Assembly (NCBI GenBank): GCA_910580235.1
Contig: CAJTVU010000001.1
Span: forward strand, 372,001 to 436,000
Direction of reading: 5' to 3'
Origin: an uncultured Dorea sp.
Lineage (GTDB): Bacteria; Bacillota; Clostridia; Lachnospirales; Lachnospiraceae
DNA length: 64,000 nucleotides
The position numbers were made by a program, and so were the translations under genes. The notes under the pieces are model-generated. The model saw nothing but the letters and a program-made list of their open reading frames with translations. It was not told the DNA's origin and did not search any database. The stretch's first letter is position 1; each line of letters begins with the position of its first letter. Positions 1 through 8,094 of the stretch are shown piece by piece.

Positions 1-71
1 ACTTTCTTCTCCGCTCTTGTCAATTGATTATAAGTCGCCTGGATCTGCAAAATGACGCCCGTATTGTACAT
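1..71 (-). CDS. MurR/RpiR-family transcriptional regulator, N-terminal fragment
   Basis: Only the first 23 codons lie in the window; the gene continues past position 1. The readable residues (MYNTGVILQIQATYNQLTRA, then EKK) match the opening of RpiR-family HTH domains, which usually read ILxxIxxxYxxLTxxEKKV. ATG at 71 is chosen because AAGGAGG stands 6 bases upstream; an in-frame ATG at 116 has no good ribosome site. RpiR proteins pair this HTH with a SIS sugar-phosphate-binding domain and control sugar catabolism. The gene lies just downstream of a sugar ABC importer and is a plausible regulator of it. The SIS domain cannot be seen, so the call rests on the N-terminus and context. Confidence 0.7.
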   Translation of the reverse strand, partial: MYNTGVILQIQATYNQLTRAEKK

Positions 72-143
72 ATTATCCTCCTTGCCCCATCCTTTAGCCG
101 CTCCTGGGACGTACATCTTCTCCGATTACTTCCTTTTTATTGT

Positions 144-172
144 ATTATACACCTTCTCCTTCCAAAATACAA
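144..172 (-). promoter_or_regulatory. Sigma-A promoter of the RpiR-type gene
   Basis: On the minus strand TTGTAT (167-172) and TATAAT (144-149) are separated by 17 bases. Transcription would begin near 137 and give a leader of about 65 bases. It lies after the stop of the last permease gene, so the regulator can be transcribed separately from the importer. Confidence 0.6.
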
Positions 173-187
173 AAGGAAACAAGGCCT

Positions 188-1015
188 CTATCCTTTTACA
201 GCGCCCATCGTAATACCTTGTGTAAATGATTTCTGGAAGATTAAGAATACTGCCACGATCGGAACTGCCGCCAGCGCCGCTCCTGCCATAATAAGCCCAT
301 AGTTGGTCGCCATCTCTGCCTGCATCGTAGCGACGCCCAGAGAGACCGTCAGGTTGTTCCTTGACGAGAGCATTACCAACTGCATAAAATAATCGTTCCA
401 CGTATTAATGAACGTAAAGATCGCCAGCGCCGCGAAGCCAGGCTTTACGATCGGGAACGCAATGCTTGCGAACGTCCGTATCTCCCCGCATCCGTCTATT
501 TTTGCCGATTCAAGGAGCTCTCCCGGGATATTCTCGCTGAACTGCTTCATGAGGAAGACTCCGAAAGGCCATCCCACCAGAGGCAATATAACGGCAGACA
601 GTGTATCATGGATGCCCATGAAGTTGACGATACGCACAAGCGGTACAAGTACGACCTGTTTCGGAAGCGCCATAGCCGCGATGAAGATAGAGAACAGGAT
701 CTTCTGGCCATAAAACCTTTTCTTCGCAAGCACATACCCTGCCAAAGATGAAGTCAGGCATACGAGAAGCATAGTCGCAAGCGCTATGAAGATACTGTTG
801 AACAGCCAACGGCCCGCCGGATTCTGGATAAGCAGCTTCTCGAAGTTCTCCATCGTCGGAGCTGCCGGCCACCACTGCGGCGGGATCACGATCGTCGCAG
901 GCTGCGCTTTAAAAGCCCCTGTCATGATCCAGTAGAAGGGAAAGACAAAGAGGATTGTCAGAATACTTAAAAGTACGATTGTAAATATTCCAAAAGGTGT
1001 TGTTTTTTTCTTCAT
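188..1015 (-). CDS. Carbohydrate ABC transporter permease, MalG/UgpE type
   Basis: An integral membrane subunit of a CUT1 sugar importer, about 275 residues and six predicted membrane helices, the first near residues 10-32. The cytoplasmic EAA loop that contacts the ATPase reads ESAKIDGCGE followed by FPIVKPG about two thirds along. ATG at 1015 is preferred over the one at 1024 because GAGGGG is about 9 bases before it and touches the upstream ATG. It follows its partner permease by about 16 bases in one operon. No ATP-binding subunit is present; such systems often borrow an MsmK-like shared ATPase. The substrate cannot be read from the sequence. Confidence 0.93.
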   Translation of the reverse strand: MKKKTTPFGIFTIVLLSILTILFVFPFYWIMTGAFKAQPATIVIPPQWWPAAPTMENFEKLLIQNPAGRWLFNSIFIALATMLLVCLTSSLAGYVLAKKRFYGQKILFSIFIAAMALPKQVVLVPLVRIVNFMGIHDTLSAVILPLVGWPFGVFLMKQFSENIPGELLESAKIDGCGEIRTFASIAFPIVKPGFAALAIFTFINTWNDYFMQLVMLSSRNNLTVSLGVATMQAEMATNYGLIMAGAALAAVPIVAVFLIFQKSFTQGITMGAVKG

Positions 1016-1031
1016 TTCTTTCATCCCCCTC

Positions 1032-1922
1032 TTAATATTCTACATCATCGCCCAAGATCTTAAACTGGGCAAAGCTGATTAAGCCGATCAATACTGCAAG
1101 GAATACGCCCATCGTGTTCGCATACCCATACTCGGACAGCTTGAACGCTTTCTCGTACAGATAATACATAATCGTTGACGTCGCGTAGTTCGGCCCGCCG
1201 GACGTCAGAAGCTGTATGAGCGCGAAGCACTGGAATGAATTGATCGTTGTAATAACTACGATGTAAAGCGTCGTCGGGAGCAGCCCCGGCCATTTAATCT
1301 TCCAGAACACCTGGAACTCATTAGCTCCATCCACACGGGCGGCCTCCATAAGAGAGGTGTCCACATTCCCAAGCGCCGCGATGTAGAGGATGATCGGTTG
1401 TCCTACGCTCGTTGTAAGCAGGATGACGATGATCGCCCATAAAGCATATTTCTCGTCGCCCAGCCAGCTGATATTCCGATCGATCATATTGCCTGCCTTC
1501 AGGATATAATTCAAAATACCTGAGAGCGGATCATAGATCCACTTCCAAACAACCGTTACTGCCACGCTTCCTGTTACAACAGGAAGGAAGAACACGCAGC
1601 GGAAGAAGGAGCGGGTAAATACATTCTTCTCATATGTCTGAGACGCTACGAATAAGGAGAATATCACTACCACCGGCACAGATCCGATTACAATAATAAG
1701 CGTATTCTTAAGAGATCTTAAGAATATCTCATCCGTGAACATACGCACATAATTGTCAATACCGACAAAAGTAAAATCTGTCATCGTATAATTAAAGAAG
1801 CTTGTCACAAGCCCCATAATCATCGGCGCCAGAACAAACATTATGAAAAACACCAGAACAGGAGCCAGAAAACAATAGGACACTATCGTTTCTCTCATCC
1901 TTATTTTATTTACTTTCTTCAT
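1032..1922 (-). CDS. Carbohydrate ABC transporter permease, MalF/UgpA type
   Basis: The second membrane subunit of the CUT1 importer, 296 residues, with a first helix near residues 14-35 and the EAA loop MEAARVDGANE followed by WPGLLPT around residue 200. The start is supported by GGAGGGAAG just upstream. The gene lies between the lipoprotein gene and the MalG-type gene. A strong hairpin with a T-run separates it from the lipoprotein gene, so the permeases are probably made at a lower level than the binding protein. Confidence 0.94.
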   Translation of the reverse strand: MKKVNKIRMRETIVSYCFLAPVLVFFIMFVLAPMIMGLVTSFFNYTMTDFTFVGIDNYVRMFTDEIFLRSLKNTLIIVIGSVPVVVIFSLFVASQTYEKNVFTRSFFRCVFFLPVVTGSVAVTVVWKWIYDPLSGILNYILKAGNMIDRNISWLGDEKYALWAIIVILLTTSVGQPIILYIAALGNVDTSLMEAARVDGANEFQVFWKIKWPGLLPTTLYIVVITTINSFQCFALIQLLTSGGPNYATSTIMYYLYEKAFKLSEYGYANTMGVFLAVLIGLISFAQFKILGDDVEY

Positions 1923-1948
1923 GTCTTCCCTCCAATTCCATAATTCTT

Positions 1949-1983
1949 AAAAAACTCCCTGCACTCTGCCAGAGTGCAAGGAG
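1949..1983 (-). terminator. Intercistronic rho-independent terminator
   Basis: On the minus strand arms CTCCTTGCACTCTG and CAGAGTGCAGGGAG form a nearly perfect stem followed by six T residues. It lies between the binding-protein gene and the two permease genes, so it probably ends most transcripts after the binding protein and lets a minority read through, a common way to set ABC subunit ratios. Confidence 0.8.
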
Positions 1984-1998
1984 TGTGATAAAACCTGC

Positions 1999-3333
1999 CT
2001 ATTTGATTGTTGCATTTGCTTTCTCTGTGAAGTTTGCAAGCGCTGCAGCCGGCTCTTCCTGACCGTTGGAGATGGCCTGGCACATTGGGAACCATAATGT
2101 CCTCATCTCAGCAAACCCATCGATCGTGTTGTAGTATGGAGAATAGTATTTTGTCCAGGAGCCAAGCTCTTCCATTCTCTCATCTCCGTACAGATCTCCG
2201 AAAGATGTACGTACTGGGAAGGAGCCTGTTCTGACAACATCCTTTGGACCCCATTCTTCATCGTCGCACATGAACTGGATGAACTTCTTGGATGCTTCGA
2301 TCTTAGCGTCGTCGCCATTGTCAAATACACAGAATCCGTTTACAAGGTACTCCAGCTCCGGAACTCCATCATCAGATGGGAACGTAACTTCAAGGTAGTC
2401 TACTTTACTTGCCTCAAGAAGAGCTGCCTGTGTCCCTGGCTGAGCCGGTGACCAGAGGATCGTGAAGGATGTCTGTCCATTTGCGAAATTCTGGATGTCT
2501 GCAGAACCGTCATACTGAGAGCCATTCATCAGAAGACCGTCTTCGATCAGCTTCGCGATCAGCTCCATCGCCTTAACGGAATTGTCGTCATTTGTCGTGT
2601 ACTCTGTCAGCTCCTCGTTCGTAATCCTTGTGCTGTACAGGTTCGCGAAGAATGCACGTGGTCCCTGATCTCCGCCCTGGCCGTTACAGAAGAAGGATCC
2701 TGGATTGTAGCCTTTATCCTTCAGAGCGCCAAGTACTTCTACAAAATCATCTGTCGTCCAGCCGTCTTTTACCTTATCCTCAACGCCTGCGTCTTTTAAC
2801 ATCTCTCTATTGAAGGCCATGTAGAAAGGAGCTGTACTGATAGGATACATGTAAGCTGTATCTCCTGCCTTACAAGCTGAGATAAGCGCGTCATTGTTAA
2901 CGTCTGCAAGGAACTCGTCTGTAAACATATCGTTCAGATCGGCAAGCTTGCCGTTCTTTCCGTATGTAATGATACGTCCTGGAGCATCGAACAGAACGTC
3001 GGCCATAGTCCCAGCCTCGATCGCTGTCGTAATCTTCTCAGGCCCTGCCGTAAAGTCGATCGTCTCTAATTTTACAGTAATGTCAGGGTTCTCTGCCTGG
3101 AAAGCGTCGATGATCTTCTGCTCATAAGTCCCTACCCCATCGTCTGCATTCTCCTGTGTATACGTAGGGAATGCCCACCAGGTAATCTCTGTTGCTCCGG
3201 CAGAATCTCCGCCTTCCTCCTGTGCCGCATCATCGCTTCCGCCGGTGTTCCCGCTATCTCCGCTGTTTCCGCAAGCCGCGAGAGAAACTACCATAGCAGT
3301 TGCCAACAATGCTGCCAACACTTTCTTTTTCAT
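1999..3333 (-). CDS. Extracellular sugar-binding lipoprotein of the CUT1 importer
   Basis: Family 1 solute-binding protein, about 444 residues. It starts with a lipoprotein signal (MKKKVLAALLATAMVVSLAA then Cys21), followed by a Gly/Ser/Asp-rich linker and the mature fold beginning TEITWWAFPTY. It would sit lipid-anchored outside the membrane and deliver sugar to the two permeases downstream. ATG at 3333 is chosen over an in-frame ATG at 3357 because it opens a canonical signal peptide and has AAGGAGG 9 bases upstream. Family 1 members bind oligosaccharides, glycerol phosphate or amino sugars; the neighbouring RpiR fragment leans towards amino or phosphorylated sugars, but that is inference. 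Confidence 0.93.
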   Translation of the reverse strand: MKKKVLAALLATAMVVSLAACGNSGDSGNTGGSDDAAQEEGGDSAGATEITWWAFPTYTQENADDGVGTYEQKIIDAFQAENPDITVKLETIDFTAGPEKITTAIEAGTMADVLFDAPGRIITYGKNGKLADLNDMFTDEFLADVNNDALISACKAGDTAYMYPISTAPFYMAFNREMLKDAGVEDKVKDGWTTDDFVEVLGALKDKGYNPGSFFCNGQGGDQGPRAFFANLYSTRITNEELTEYTTNDDNSVKAMELIAKLIEDGLLMNGSQYDGSADIQNFANGQTSFTILWSPAQPGTQAALLEASKVDYLEVTFPSDDGVPELEYLVNGFCVFDNGDDAKIEASKKFIQFMCDDEEWGPKDVVRTGSFPVRTSFGDLYGDERMEELGSWTKYYSPYYNTIDGFAEMRTLWFPMCQAISNGQEEPAAALANFTEKANATIK

Positions 3334-3394
3334 TGTTCTTCCTCCTTCTTTGTTCACTTCTGCCTGTATTCTTTACAAACAGATTTTAATTTTT

Positions 3395-3416
3395 ATAAAG
3401 TTTTTGTGAACTTTAT
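3395..3416. promoter_or_regulatory. Candidate operator palindrome of the sugar importer
   Basis: Perfect 8-bp arms ATAAAGTT and AACTTTAT are separated by six bases. The site lies at or just after the predicted start of the importer transcript (near 3418), where a bound repressor would block it. The RpiR-type gene at the end of the cluster is the natural candidate to bind. Confidence 0.5.
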
Positions 3417-3424
3417 CTAAATTT

Positions 3425-3453
3425 ACTATATCATAGATGAAAGATTTTTTCAA
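3425..3453 (-). promoter_or_regulatory. Sigma-A promoter of the sugar importer operon
   Basis: TTGAAA (3448-3453) and TATAGT (3425-3430) are 17 bases apart on the minus strand. The leader to the ATG at 3333 is about 85 bases and includes the palindrome at 3395-3416. Confidence 0.65.
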
Positions 3454-3488
3454 TATGATTTTAAAAATAAAAATTTTCGCCACAATTA

Positions 3489-3518
3489 TTGTGTACCCCT
3501 CCCAGAATATGTTATGAT
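3489..3518 (+). promoter_or_regulatory. Possible promoter of the SGNH hydrolase gene
   Basis: TTGTGT (3489-3494) and TATGAT (3513-3518) stand 18 bases apart, upstream of the start at 3594. The match is fair only; no better pair was seen in the divergent gap. Confidence 0.4.
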
Positions 3519-3593
3519 TGCCACAGGATCTGTTACGAACAAAAGTCAGACGCATGTAAGATACTGCGCCCGGAACGGGCAGAAGGAGGATTT

Positions 3594-4247
3594 ATGGCTG
3601 GATTTCATTCACCAAAAGTAATTTTATGTTTTGGAGACTCGAACACGCATGGATACGATGCACAGACAGACGGCCGGTTTTCGGAGGAGGAACGGTGGCC
3701 TTGTCTTCTGGGCTCTTACCTGGGAGACGGATTCCGGGTAATCGAAGAAGGCTTAAGCGGGCGCACCGCCGTCTTTGACGATCCCCTGTTCGAAGGCCTA
3801 AACGGCCTTAAATATCTGTCGCCGTGCATGATGACCCACGAGCCTATTGATACATTGATCATCATGCTTGGCACAAACGACACAAAAGAACGATTCAACG
3901 CCACCCCTGAAAATATCGCCAAAGGGATGGAGCGCCTTATAAAAAAGGCGAAAGATACCACCGACGCATGGCGGGGAGAGCCGGATATCCTTTTAATCTC
4001 ACCCCCTCCCATCGCCTCCGGCTATGAAAAGACCCGCATATTCGGGGAAATGGGCGAGAAATGTATAGAAAAGTCCCGTCTGCTGGCTCCCCTCTACAAA
4101 GATATCGCCGATCGGCTTGGCTGCCGCTTCCTGGATGCCGGATCCATCGAAGGAGTCCAGATGAACACGATCGATTATATGCACCTGACGGCGGATAGCC
4201 ATCGTCGTCTGGCCGAAACATTAAAAACCAAATTGGGGACGGAGTAA
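3594..4247 (+). CDS. SGNH/GDSL-family hydrolase (esterase)
   Basis: 217 residues. The SGNH blocks are visible: the nucleophile block CFGDSNTHGY near residue 12, the Gly/Asn block LGTNDTKE near residue 88, and the catalytic pair DYMHLT near the C-terminus. No signal peptide, so it is cytosolic and probably removes acyl or acetyl groups from a sugar or lipid; the substrate is unknown. ATG at 3594 follows GAAGGAGG; an upstream in-frame ATG at 3489 would add 35 unrelated residues over the promoter. The last codons, LGTE and the stop TAA, come from the palindromic repeat at 4231-4272, so the native C-terminus has probably been altered. Confidence 0.88.
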   Translation: MAGFHSPKVILCFGDSNTHGYDAQTDGRFSEEERWPCLLGSYLGDGFRVIEEGLSGRTAVFDDPLFEGLNGLKYLSPCMMTHEPIDTLIIMLGTNDTKERFNATPENIAKGMERLIKKAKDTTDAWRGEPDILLISPPPIASGYEKTRIFGEMGEKCIEKSRLLAPLYKDIADRLGCRFLDAGSIEGVQMNTIDYMHLTADSHRRLAETLKTKLGTE

Positions 4248-4272
4248 ATTTAAATTTACCCCGTCCCCAATT
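4231..4272. repeat. Family A palindrome, copy 1 (SGNH / rnpB junction)
   Basis: AATTGGGGACGG(A/G)GTAAATTT on one arm mirrors the other arm around a TAAATTTA centre, with one mismatch over 42 bp. It overlaps the end of the SGNH gene, giving its TTG GGG ACG GAG TAA ending, and stands just beyond the 3' end of rnpB, which points the other way. It can act as a terminator hairpin for both. Other copies are at 4672, 24314 and 38514. Confidence 0.9.
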
Positions 4273-4280
4273 TGAAACAA

Positions 4281-4659
4281 CCCTGTCCCTATAAGCAGGC
4301 AAGACGATAAGCCGGGTTATGTCGTTGGGTAATCATCTATCTAAGCCTGCTGTTGCCAGCAGGCTTCAGCGACCTACCTGAGACGTGACGGGCCGCCACA
4401 TCGCCTCTATCCGGTCTTGCTTCAAGTGGGGTTTACATGTGCCCCCGCCGTTACCGGCAGGGCGGTAGTCTCTTACACTGCCCTTCCACCCTTACCTGCA
4501 CTTATGTGCAAGCGGTACATTTCTGTTGCACTGGCCTTGGAGTCGCCTCCACCGGACGTTATCCGGCACTCTGCCCTGTGAAGCCCGGACTTTCCTCGTC
4601 TGCAGCCTTTCGGCCTTTGCAGCCGCGATTACCTGTCTTACCTGCTTATAGGGACAGGG
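4281..4659 (-). ncRNA. rnpB: RNase P RNA, class A type
   Basis: The minus strand carries the hallmarks of bacterial RNase P RNA: GAGGAAAGTCCGGGCT near the 5' end, then ACAGAAATGTACCGC, AGGTAAGGGTGGAAGGGC, AGATAGATGATTACC and the closing GACATAACCCGGCTTAT. The ends pair through a long P1 helix (CCCTATAAGCAGG with CCTGCTTATAGGG). The RNA is the catalytic part of the enzyme that trims tRNA 5' ends. No promoter separates it from rnhA, whose stop lies about 30 bases upstream, so it may be transcribed with rnhA or from a promoter inside it. Exact ends are estimated from the P1 helix. Palindromic repeats flank it on both sides. Confidence 0.95.
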
Positions 4660-4671
4660 CTACTTCAATCT

Positions 4672-4703
4672 GGGACGGGGTAAATTTAAATTTACCCCGT
4701 CCC
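4672..4703. repeat. Family A palindrome, copy 2 (rnhA / rnpB gap)
   Basis: A perfect 32-bp palindrome with arms GGGACGGGGTAAATTT. On the minus strand it supplies the last four codons of rnhA (TTG GGG ACG GGG) and its stop TAA. Together with copy 1 and matching flanks it brackets rnpB as inverted repeats. Confidence 0.92.
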
Positions 4704-5150
4704 CAACTTATCTGCCGCGGATGTCGCAAGCGCATCGCACCGCTCGTTCTGCGGATGCCCGTTATGTCCTTTCACCCACAGGAACGTCACGTTGTGAGGC
4801 TCTTTCGCCTTTAACAGCCGCTGCCACAGATCTACATTTTTAACCGGTTCATTCTTCCCGCGCTTCCAGCCCTTTTTCACCCAATTGCCGATCCAGTCCT
4901 GGTTAAACGCATCCACCACATATTTCGAATCGGAATAGACCTTCACATCACAGGGACGGTTCAGCGCTTCCAGCCCCGCTATCACTGCCATCAGCTCCAT
5001 CCGGTTATTCGTCGTCTTCGCATATCCTTCCGACAGCTCTTTTGTGTGCAGATCCCCTTTCGGATCCACATACTCCAGGATCGTACCGTACCCTCCCGGG
5101 CCGTCCGGGTTGCCTCTCGCCGCGCCGTCTGTATAAATGCTCACCTGCAT
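4692..5150 (-). CDS. rnhA: Ribonuclease HI
   Basis: 152 residues. Cuts the RNA strand of RNA-DNA hybrids, needing Mg2+. The acidic active site is visible: Asp in IYTDGAARGNPGPG-like IYTDGAARGNPDGPGGYG (residue 7), Glu in NNRMELMAVI, Asp in VYSDSKYVV and the final Asp in ERCDALAT. WVKKGW and WVKGHNG follow the standard enzyme. ATG at 5150 is chosen because the domain begins at once; a longer frame adds 29 unlikely residues. The protein ends AADKLGTG, the LGTG and stop being read from a family A palindrome, so the native tail has been replaced. Confidence 0.95.
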   Translation of the reverse strand: MQVSIYTDGAARGNPDGPGGYGTILEYVDPKGDLHTKELSEGYAKTTNNRMELMAVIAGLEALNRPCDVKVYSDSKYVVDAFNQDWIGNWVKKGWKRGKNEPVKNVDLWQRLLKAKEPHNVTFLWVKGHNGHPQNERCDALATSAADKLGTG

Positions 5151-5191
5151 GCTCTGTCTTCTCCATTCCTTTCCCAATCTCTCCCGCCATC

Positions 5192-5905
5192 TCAGACAGA
5201 TTCCAATAAGAATTCCTGTCCTTCCTCCCTGACGCACATGATCTTCTCCCGATACGCCCCGGTTTCCGGAAGCTCAAGAAGCCTGTCACATGTCCCATAT
5301 CTTCCCCACATATGCATAGGAAACGCATATGTCGTCTCCGTATTCCTCATAAAATAGTCAAATCCCCAGAAAAACATCTCTTCCTGCCGCGGATCAAGAG
5401 GAATGAACGCAGCGTCGATCCTCTCTCCTCTTAGCTTCCCTATCTCACACGGGTACTGCTGCGCCATGGACGTATTCCACTGCTCGCTCTCCTCTTTCCA
5501 ATGCCACCAGTTCAGGTCGCCCGCATGGTAGATGGCCCTTCCCTTCACATGTACAAGAAAGGCAACTCCTTCGTCGGTAGAATGAAGCGTGCGAATGGCA
5601 ATCTCTCCCACCTTATAACCCCTTCCCGCTGACACACGAAGGATATCCTTAGGCTCAGATCCCTTCCAGACACTTTCAATAGGAGGCACATCTTCCGACA
5701 GGACATAAGTAATCTGCTCATACTCCTCTGCCCACTGGAAGATACAGCTGTTAAAGTGATCCCCATGGGCATGGCTGACGAAAACATAGACCTTCTTGCT
5801 TTTATCAAAGACAGGGACCCTCCCTTTATAATAATCAAAAATCAACACAAAATCTTCATATTCCACAGCAAATCCACTGTGTGACAAATACGTTACTTTC
5901 ATCAT
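5192..5905 (-). CDS. MBL-fold metal-dependent hydrolase
   Basis: 237 residues. The metal-binding signature SHAHGDHFN (HxHxDH) is near residue 45, with further ligands in YHAGDLNWWHW (residue 130) and a late histidine in FPMHMWG. There is no signal peptide, so it is cytosolic. The family covers phosphodiesterases, lactonases and RNA-processing enzymes; this compact form resembles UlaG/YtkL-like hydrolases and the substrate cannot be read. Its start is 4 bases after the MogA-like gene, so they share a transcript, and rnhA follows 42 bases later. Confidence 0.85.
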   Translation of the reverse strand: MMKVTYLSHSGFAVEYEDFVLIFDYYKGRVPVFDKSKKVYVFVSHAHGDHFNSCIFQWAEEYEQITYVLSEDVPPIESVWKGSEPKDILRVSAGRGYKVGEIAIRTLHSTDEGVAFLVHVKGRAIYHAGDLNWWHWKEESEQWNTSMAQQYPCEIGKLRGERIDAAFIPLDPRQEEMFFWGFDYFMRNTETTYAFPMHMWGRYGTCDRLLELPETGAYREKIMCVREEGQEFLLESV

Positions 5906-5908
5906 TGC

Positions 5909-6379
5909 TTATGCCTCTCCCTTAATGACCTCTACTGCATGGATTATTTCCGGAAGGATATAGCTCAGGCACTCTTTCACTGCCCCGGCTTTTCCCGGAA
6001 GGTTCACGATTAGGACGTCTCCTCTTATCCCGGCTGCGCTTCTGTTCAGCATAGCGCGTTTCGTCATGGTCAGCGTATGCGCGCGCATGCCTTCGGGAAT
6101 CCCCACCACCGGCCTGTCCACCACATCCATGGTCGCCTCCGGCGTACAATCTTCAGGGCCGCAGCCAGAACCGCCTGTCGTCAGGATCAAGTCCGCCAGA
6201 TGGTTGTCCGCCAGCCGCTCGAACACTGTCGCTAACACCTTCCTGTCATTGGGAAGCGGCTTCATGAATACAATATCCATCCCTTCGGCCTCTGCAATCT
6301 CCCGGATCACCTCACCAGCGCCGTCCTCTTCCCTTCCCCTGTATACTGCCGTGCTCGCCGTTATAATCGCAACCTTCAT
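5909..6379 (-). CDS. MogA/MoaB-like molybdopterin-binding protein
   Basis: 156 residues. The molybdopterin-binding fold is shown by TTGGSGCGPEDCTPEAT near residue 68, aligning with the TTGGTG..PRD.TPEAT motif of MogA/MoaB, and by the C-terminal NLPGKAGAVKECL. Such proteins adenylylate molybdopterin before metal insertion. The second Gly-Thr of the motif is Ser-Gly here, so activity is not certain. ATG at 6379 follows GGAGGTACG; the longer frame is not supported. No other moa/moe gene is nearby. Confidence 0.85.
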   Translation of the reverse strand: MKVAIITASTAVYRGREEDGAGEVIREIAEAEGMDIVFMKPLPNDRKVLATVFERLADNHLADLILTTGGSGCGPEDCTPEATMDVVDRPVVGIPEGMRAHTLTMTKRAMLNRSAAGIRGDVLIVNLPGKAGAVKECLSYILPEIIHAVEVIKGEA

Positions 6380-6422
6380 ATCGTACCTCCGTAACCTTTT
6401 CTTCTGTGTATCGCTAGTCCCA

Positions 6423-6451
6423 ATTTTAAACCTTTTGAAGAAATATTGCAA
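6423..6451 (-). promoter_or_regulatory. Sigma-A promoter of the MogA-like / MBL operon
   Basis: TTGCAA (6446-6451) and TAAAAT (6423-6428) are 17 bases apart on the minus strand, about 45 bases before the start codon at 6379. It may also carry rnhA and rnpB. Confidence 0.6.
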
Positions 6452-6529
6452 CTGCAAATACAGCACCAGACGTAAACGTCCGATGCCATATCTTTACAGG
6501 TTCCCCCTTCTGCTCTCTATATCACAAGA

Positions 6530-8002
6530 TTAGATTATGATGCACACAAGCCCTCCATTACTATCGTTGACGATCTTCTGCATCGTATCCTGGAGCTTTG
6601 CCTGGCTCTCGTCATTGATCATGGCCATTTTGTTCCTCATGCCATCCATCACAAGCTCCTCGATAGATTTTCCGAAAATGTTCGTGCCCCAGATCCCTTC
6701 TTCCGTCTGCTCCGCATTCTTAATGTAATCGATCAGATCCTTCGCCTGCTGTTCATTTCCCACGATCGGCGCGATCTCCGTCTCCACATTGGCCCGGATA
6801 AGATGGATAGACGGCGCCTGAGAATGTATCTTGACCCCGTATTTATTTCCCTGCTTAATAATCTCCGGCTCTTTCAGCGTAATCTCTTCCTTCAGAGGGC
6901 TGACCATGCCGTAGCCCTTCATGCGGACGGACGCAAACGCATCTTTGACCCCCTCGTACTCTTCCTTAAGCCCGGATAAAGTCTTCATCGCAGAGATCAG
7001 CTCATACTGGCCGGCGATATGCGTGCCTGTAAGCTCGCTTAGCATCTCATAGTAGAAGCGGTCTGCAATACCTATGCGTATCTTCACACAGCCCGTGTCC
7101 ATCTCGATCTTATCCACTTTGCATTCTTCTATATAAGGGCTCTCCGGCAGCTCCATCTGTCCCACCGCATCGCGGATCTCCTGAAAATCCTCTAATATCG
7201 CCCGGATATGCTCCACCAGATCCTGTTTCACCTTGTGATCCCTCGGAAGCGTCTCCACCCACTTCGGGACGAAGAACTGGATTTCCGACACAGGGAATTC
7301 AAAAAGCACCGCCTCCATAATCTTATAAATGTCTTCTTCTTTGAGCTGCTCGCAGTTGACCGGAAGAGCTTTCACGCCATACGTCTCCTCAATCTCCGAA
7401 GCGGCCGCTCTCGCCTCATCCCCGTAAGGCTTTACAGAGTTTACAAGCACGATGAACGGCTTCCCGATGCTCTGAAGCTCCCGGATCGTCTTTTCCTCCG
7501 GATCTTTGTAGCTTTCTCTTGCAATCTCCCCGATGCTCCCATCGGTCGTAATAACGATCCCGATCGTGGAGTGGTCGTGGATTACTTTCCGGGTCCCGAT
7601 AGCCGCGGCTTTCGTAAAAGGAATCTCATAATCGAACCACGGCGTCTTCACTTGCCGCTCCTCGCCGCCCTCCACGTGGCCTGTCGCTCCCTCTACCATA
7701 TAGCCCACACAGTCGATCAGCCGCACCGACGCTTTCACATCTTCCGACATCTTCAGTTCGGCTGCCTCTTTCGGCACGAATTTCGGCTCTGTAGTCATAA
7801 TCGTCCTGCCGGAAGCCGACTGTGGCAGCTCATCCCGCGTCCGTGCTTTTACATGCTCATCTTCCATGCGCGGGAGTACCAGGACATCCATGAACCGCTT
7901 AATAAACGTGGACTTCCCCGTTCTCACCGGCCCTACCACTCCTATATATATCTCGCCGTTCGTCCTGCCTCCAATATCTTTGTACAACTGAAACGTATCC
8001 AT
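6530..8002 (-). CDS. spoIVA: Stage IV sporulation protein A, spore coat morphogenetic ATPase
   Basis: 490 residues, the usual SpoIVA length. An N-terminal TRAFAC-type nucleotide-binding domain shows Walker A GPVRTGKST (residue 24) and the Walker B region VRLIDCVGYMVEGA. The C-terminus GGLVCIII matches the conserved membrane-recruiting tail. SpoIVA polymerises with ATP on the outer forespore membrane as the basement layer of the coat. It lies downstream of gpsA, as in Bacillus, with a 92-base gap holding a sigma-E-like -10. Its presence is good evidence that the organism forms endospores. Confidence 0.98.
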   Translation of the reverse strand: MDTFQLYKDIGGRTNGEIYIGVVGPVRTGKSTFIKRFMDVLVLPRMEDEHVKARTRDELPQSASGRTIMTTEPKFVPKEAAELKMSEDVKASVRLIDCVGYMVEGATGHVEGGEERQVKTPWFDYEIPFTKAAAIGTRKVIHDHSTIGIVITTDGSIGEIARESYKDPEEKTIRELQSIGKPFIVLVNSVKPYGDEARAAASEIEETYGVKALPVNCEQLKEEDIYKIMEAVLFEFPVSEIQFFVPKWVETLPRDHKVKQDLVEHIRAILEDFQEIRDAVGQMELPESPYIEECKVDKIEMDTGCVKIRIGIADRFYYEMLSELTGTHIAGQYELISAMKTLSGLKEEYEGVKDAFASVRMKGYGMVSPLKEEITLKEPEIIKQGNKYGVKIHSQAPSIHLIRANVETEIAPIVGNEQQAKDLIDYIKNAEQTEEGIWGTNIFGKSIEELVMDGMRNKMAMINDESQAKLQDTMQKIVNDSNGGLVCIII

Positions 8003-8030
8003 CCTAATACCCCCTTGTTATGCTGATACA

Positions 8031-8038
8031 AATGTATG
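8031..8038 (-). promoter_or_regulatory. Possible sigma-E -10 element of spoIVA
   Basis: The minus strand reads CATACATT, close to the sigma-E consensus CATACAnT, 28 bases before the spoIVA start. A good -35 was not found at the usual distance. spoIVA is a mother-cell sigma-E gene in Bacillus, which is the main support. Confidence 0.4.
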
Positions 8039-8094
8039 AGAAGGGGAATGGTTTTAGAACCAAAAGAGGACGCGTTTCATGAAAAATTTCTTTC

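Noticed and set aside
4437..4814. A 125-codon plus-strand open frame
   Set aside because: It covers the antisense of RNase P RNA and part of rnhA; no ribosome site and no protein-like composition.
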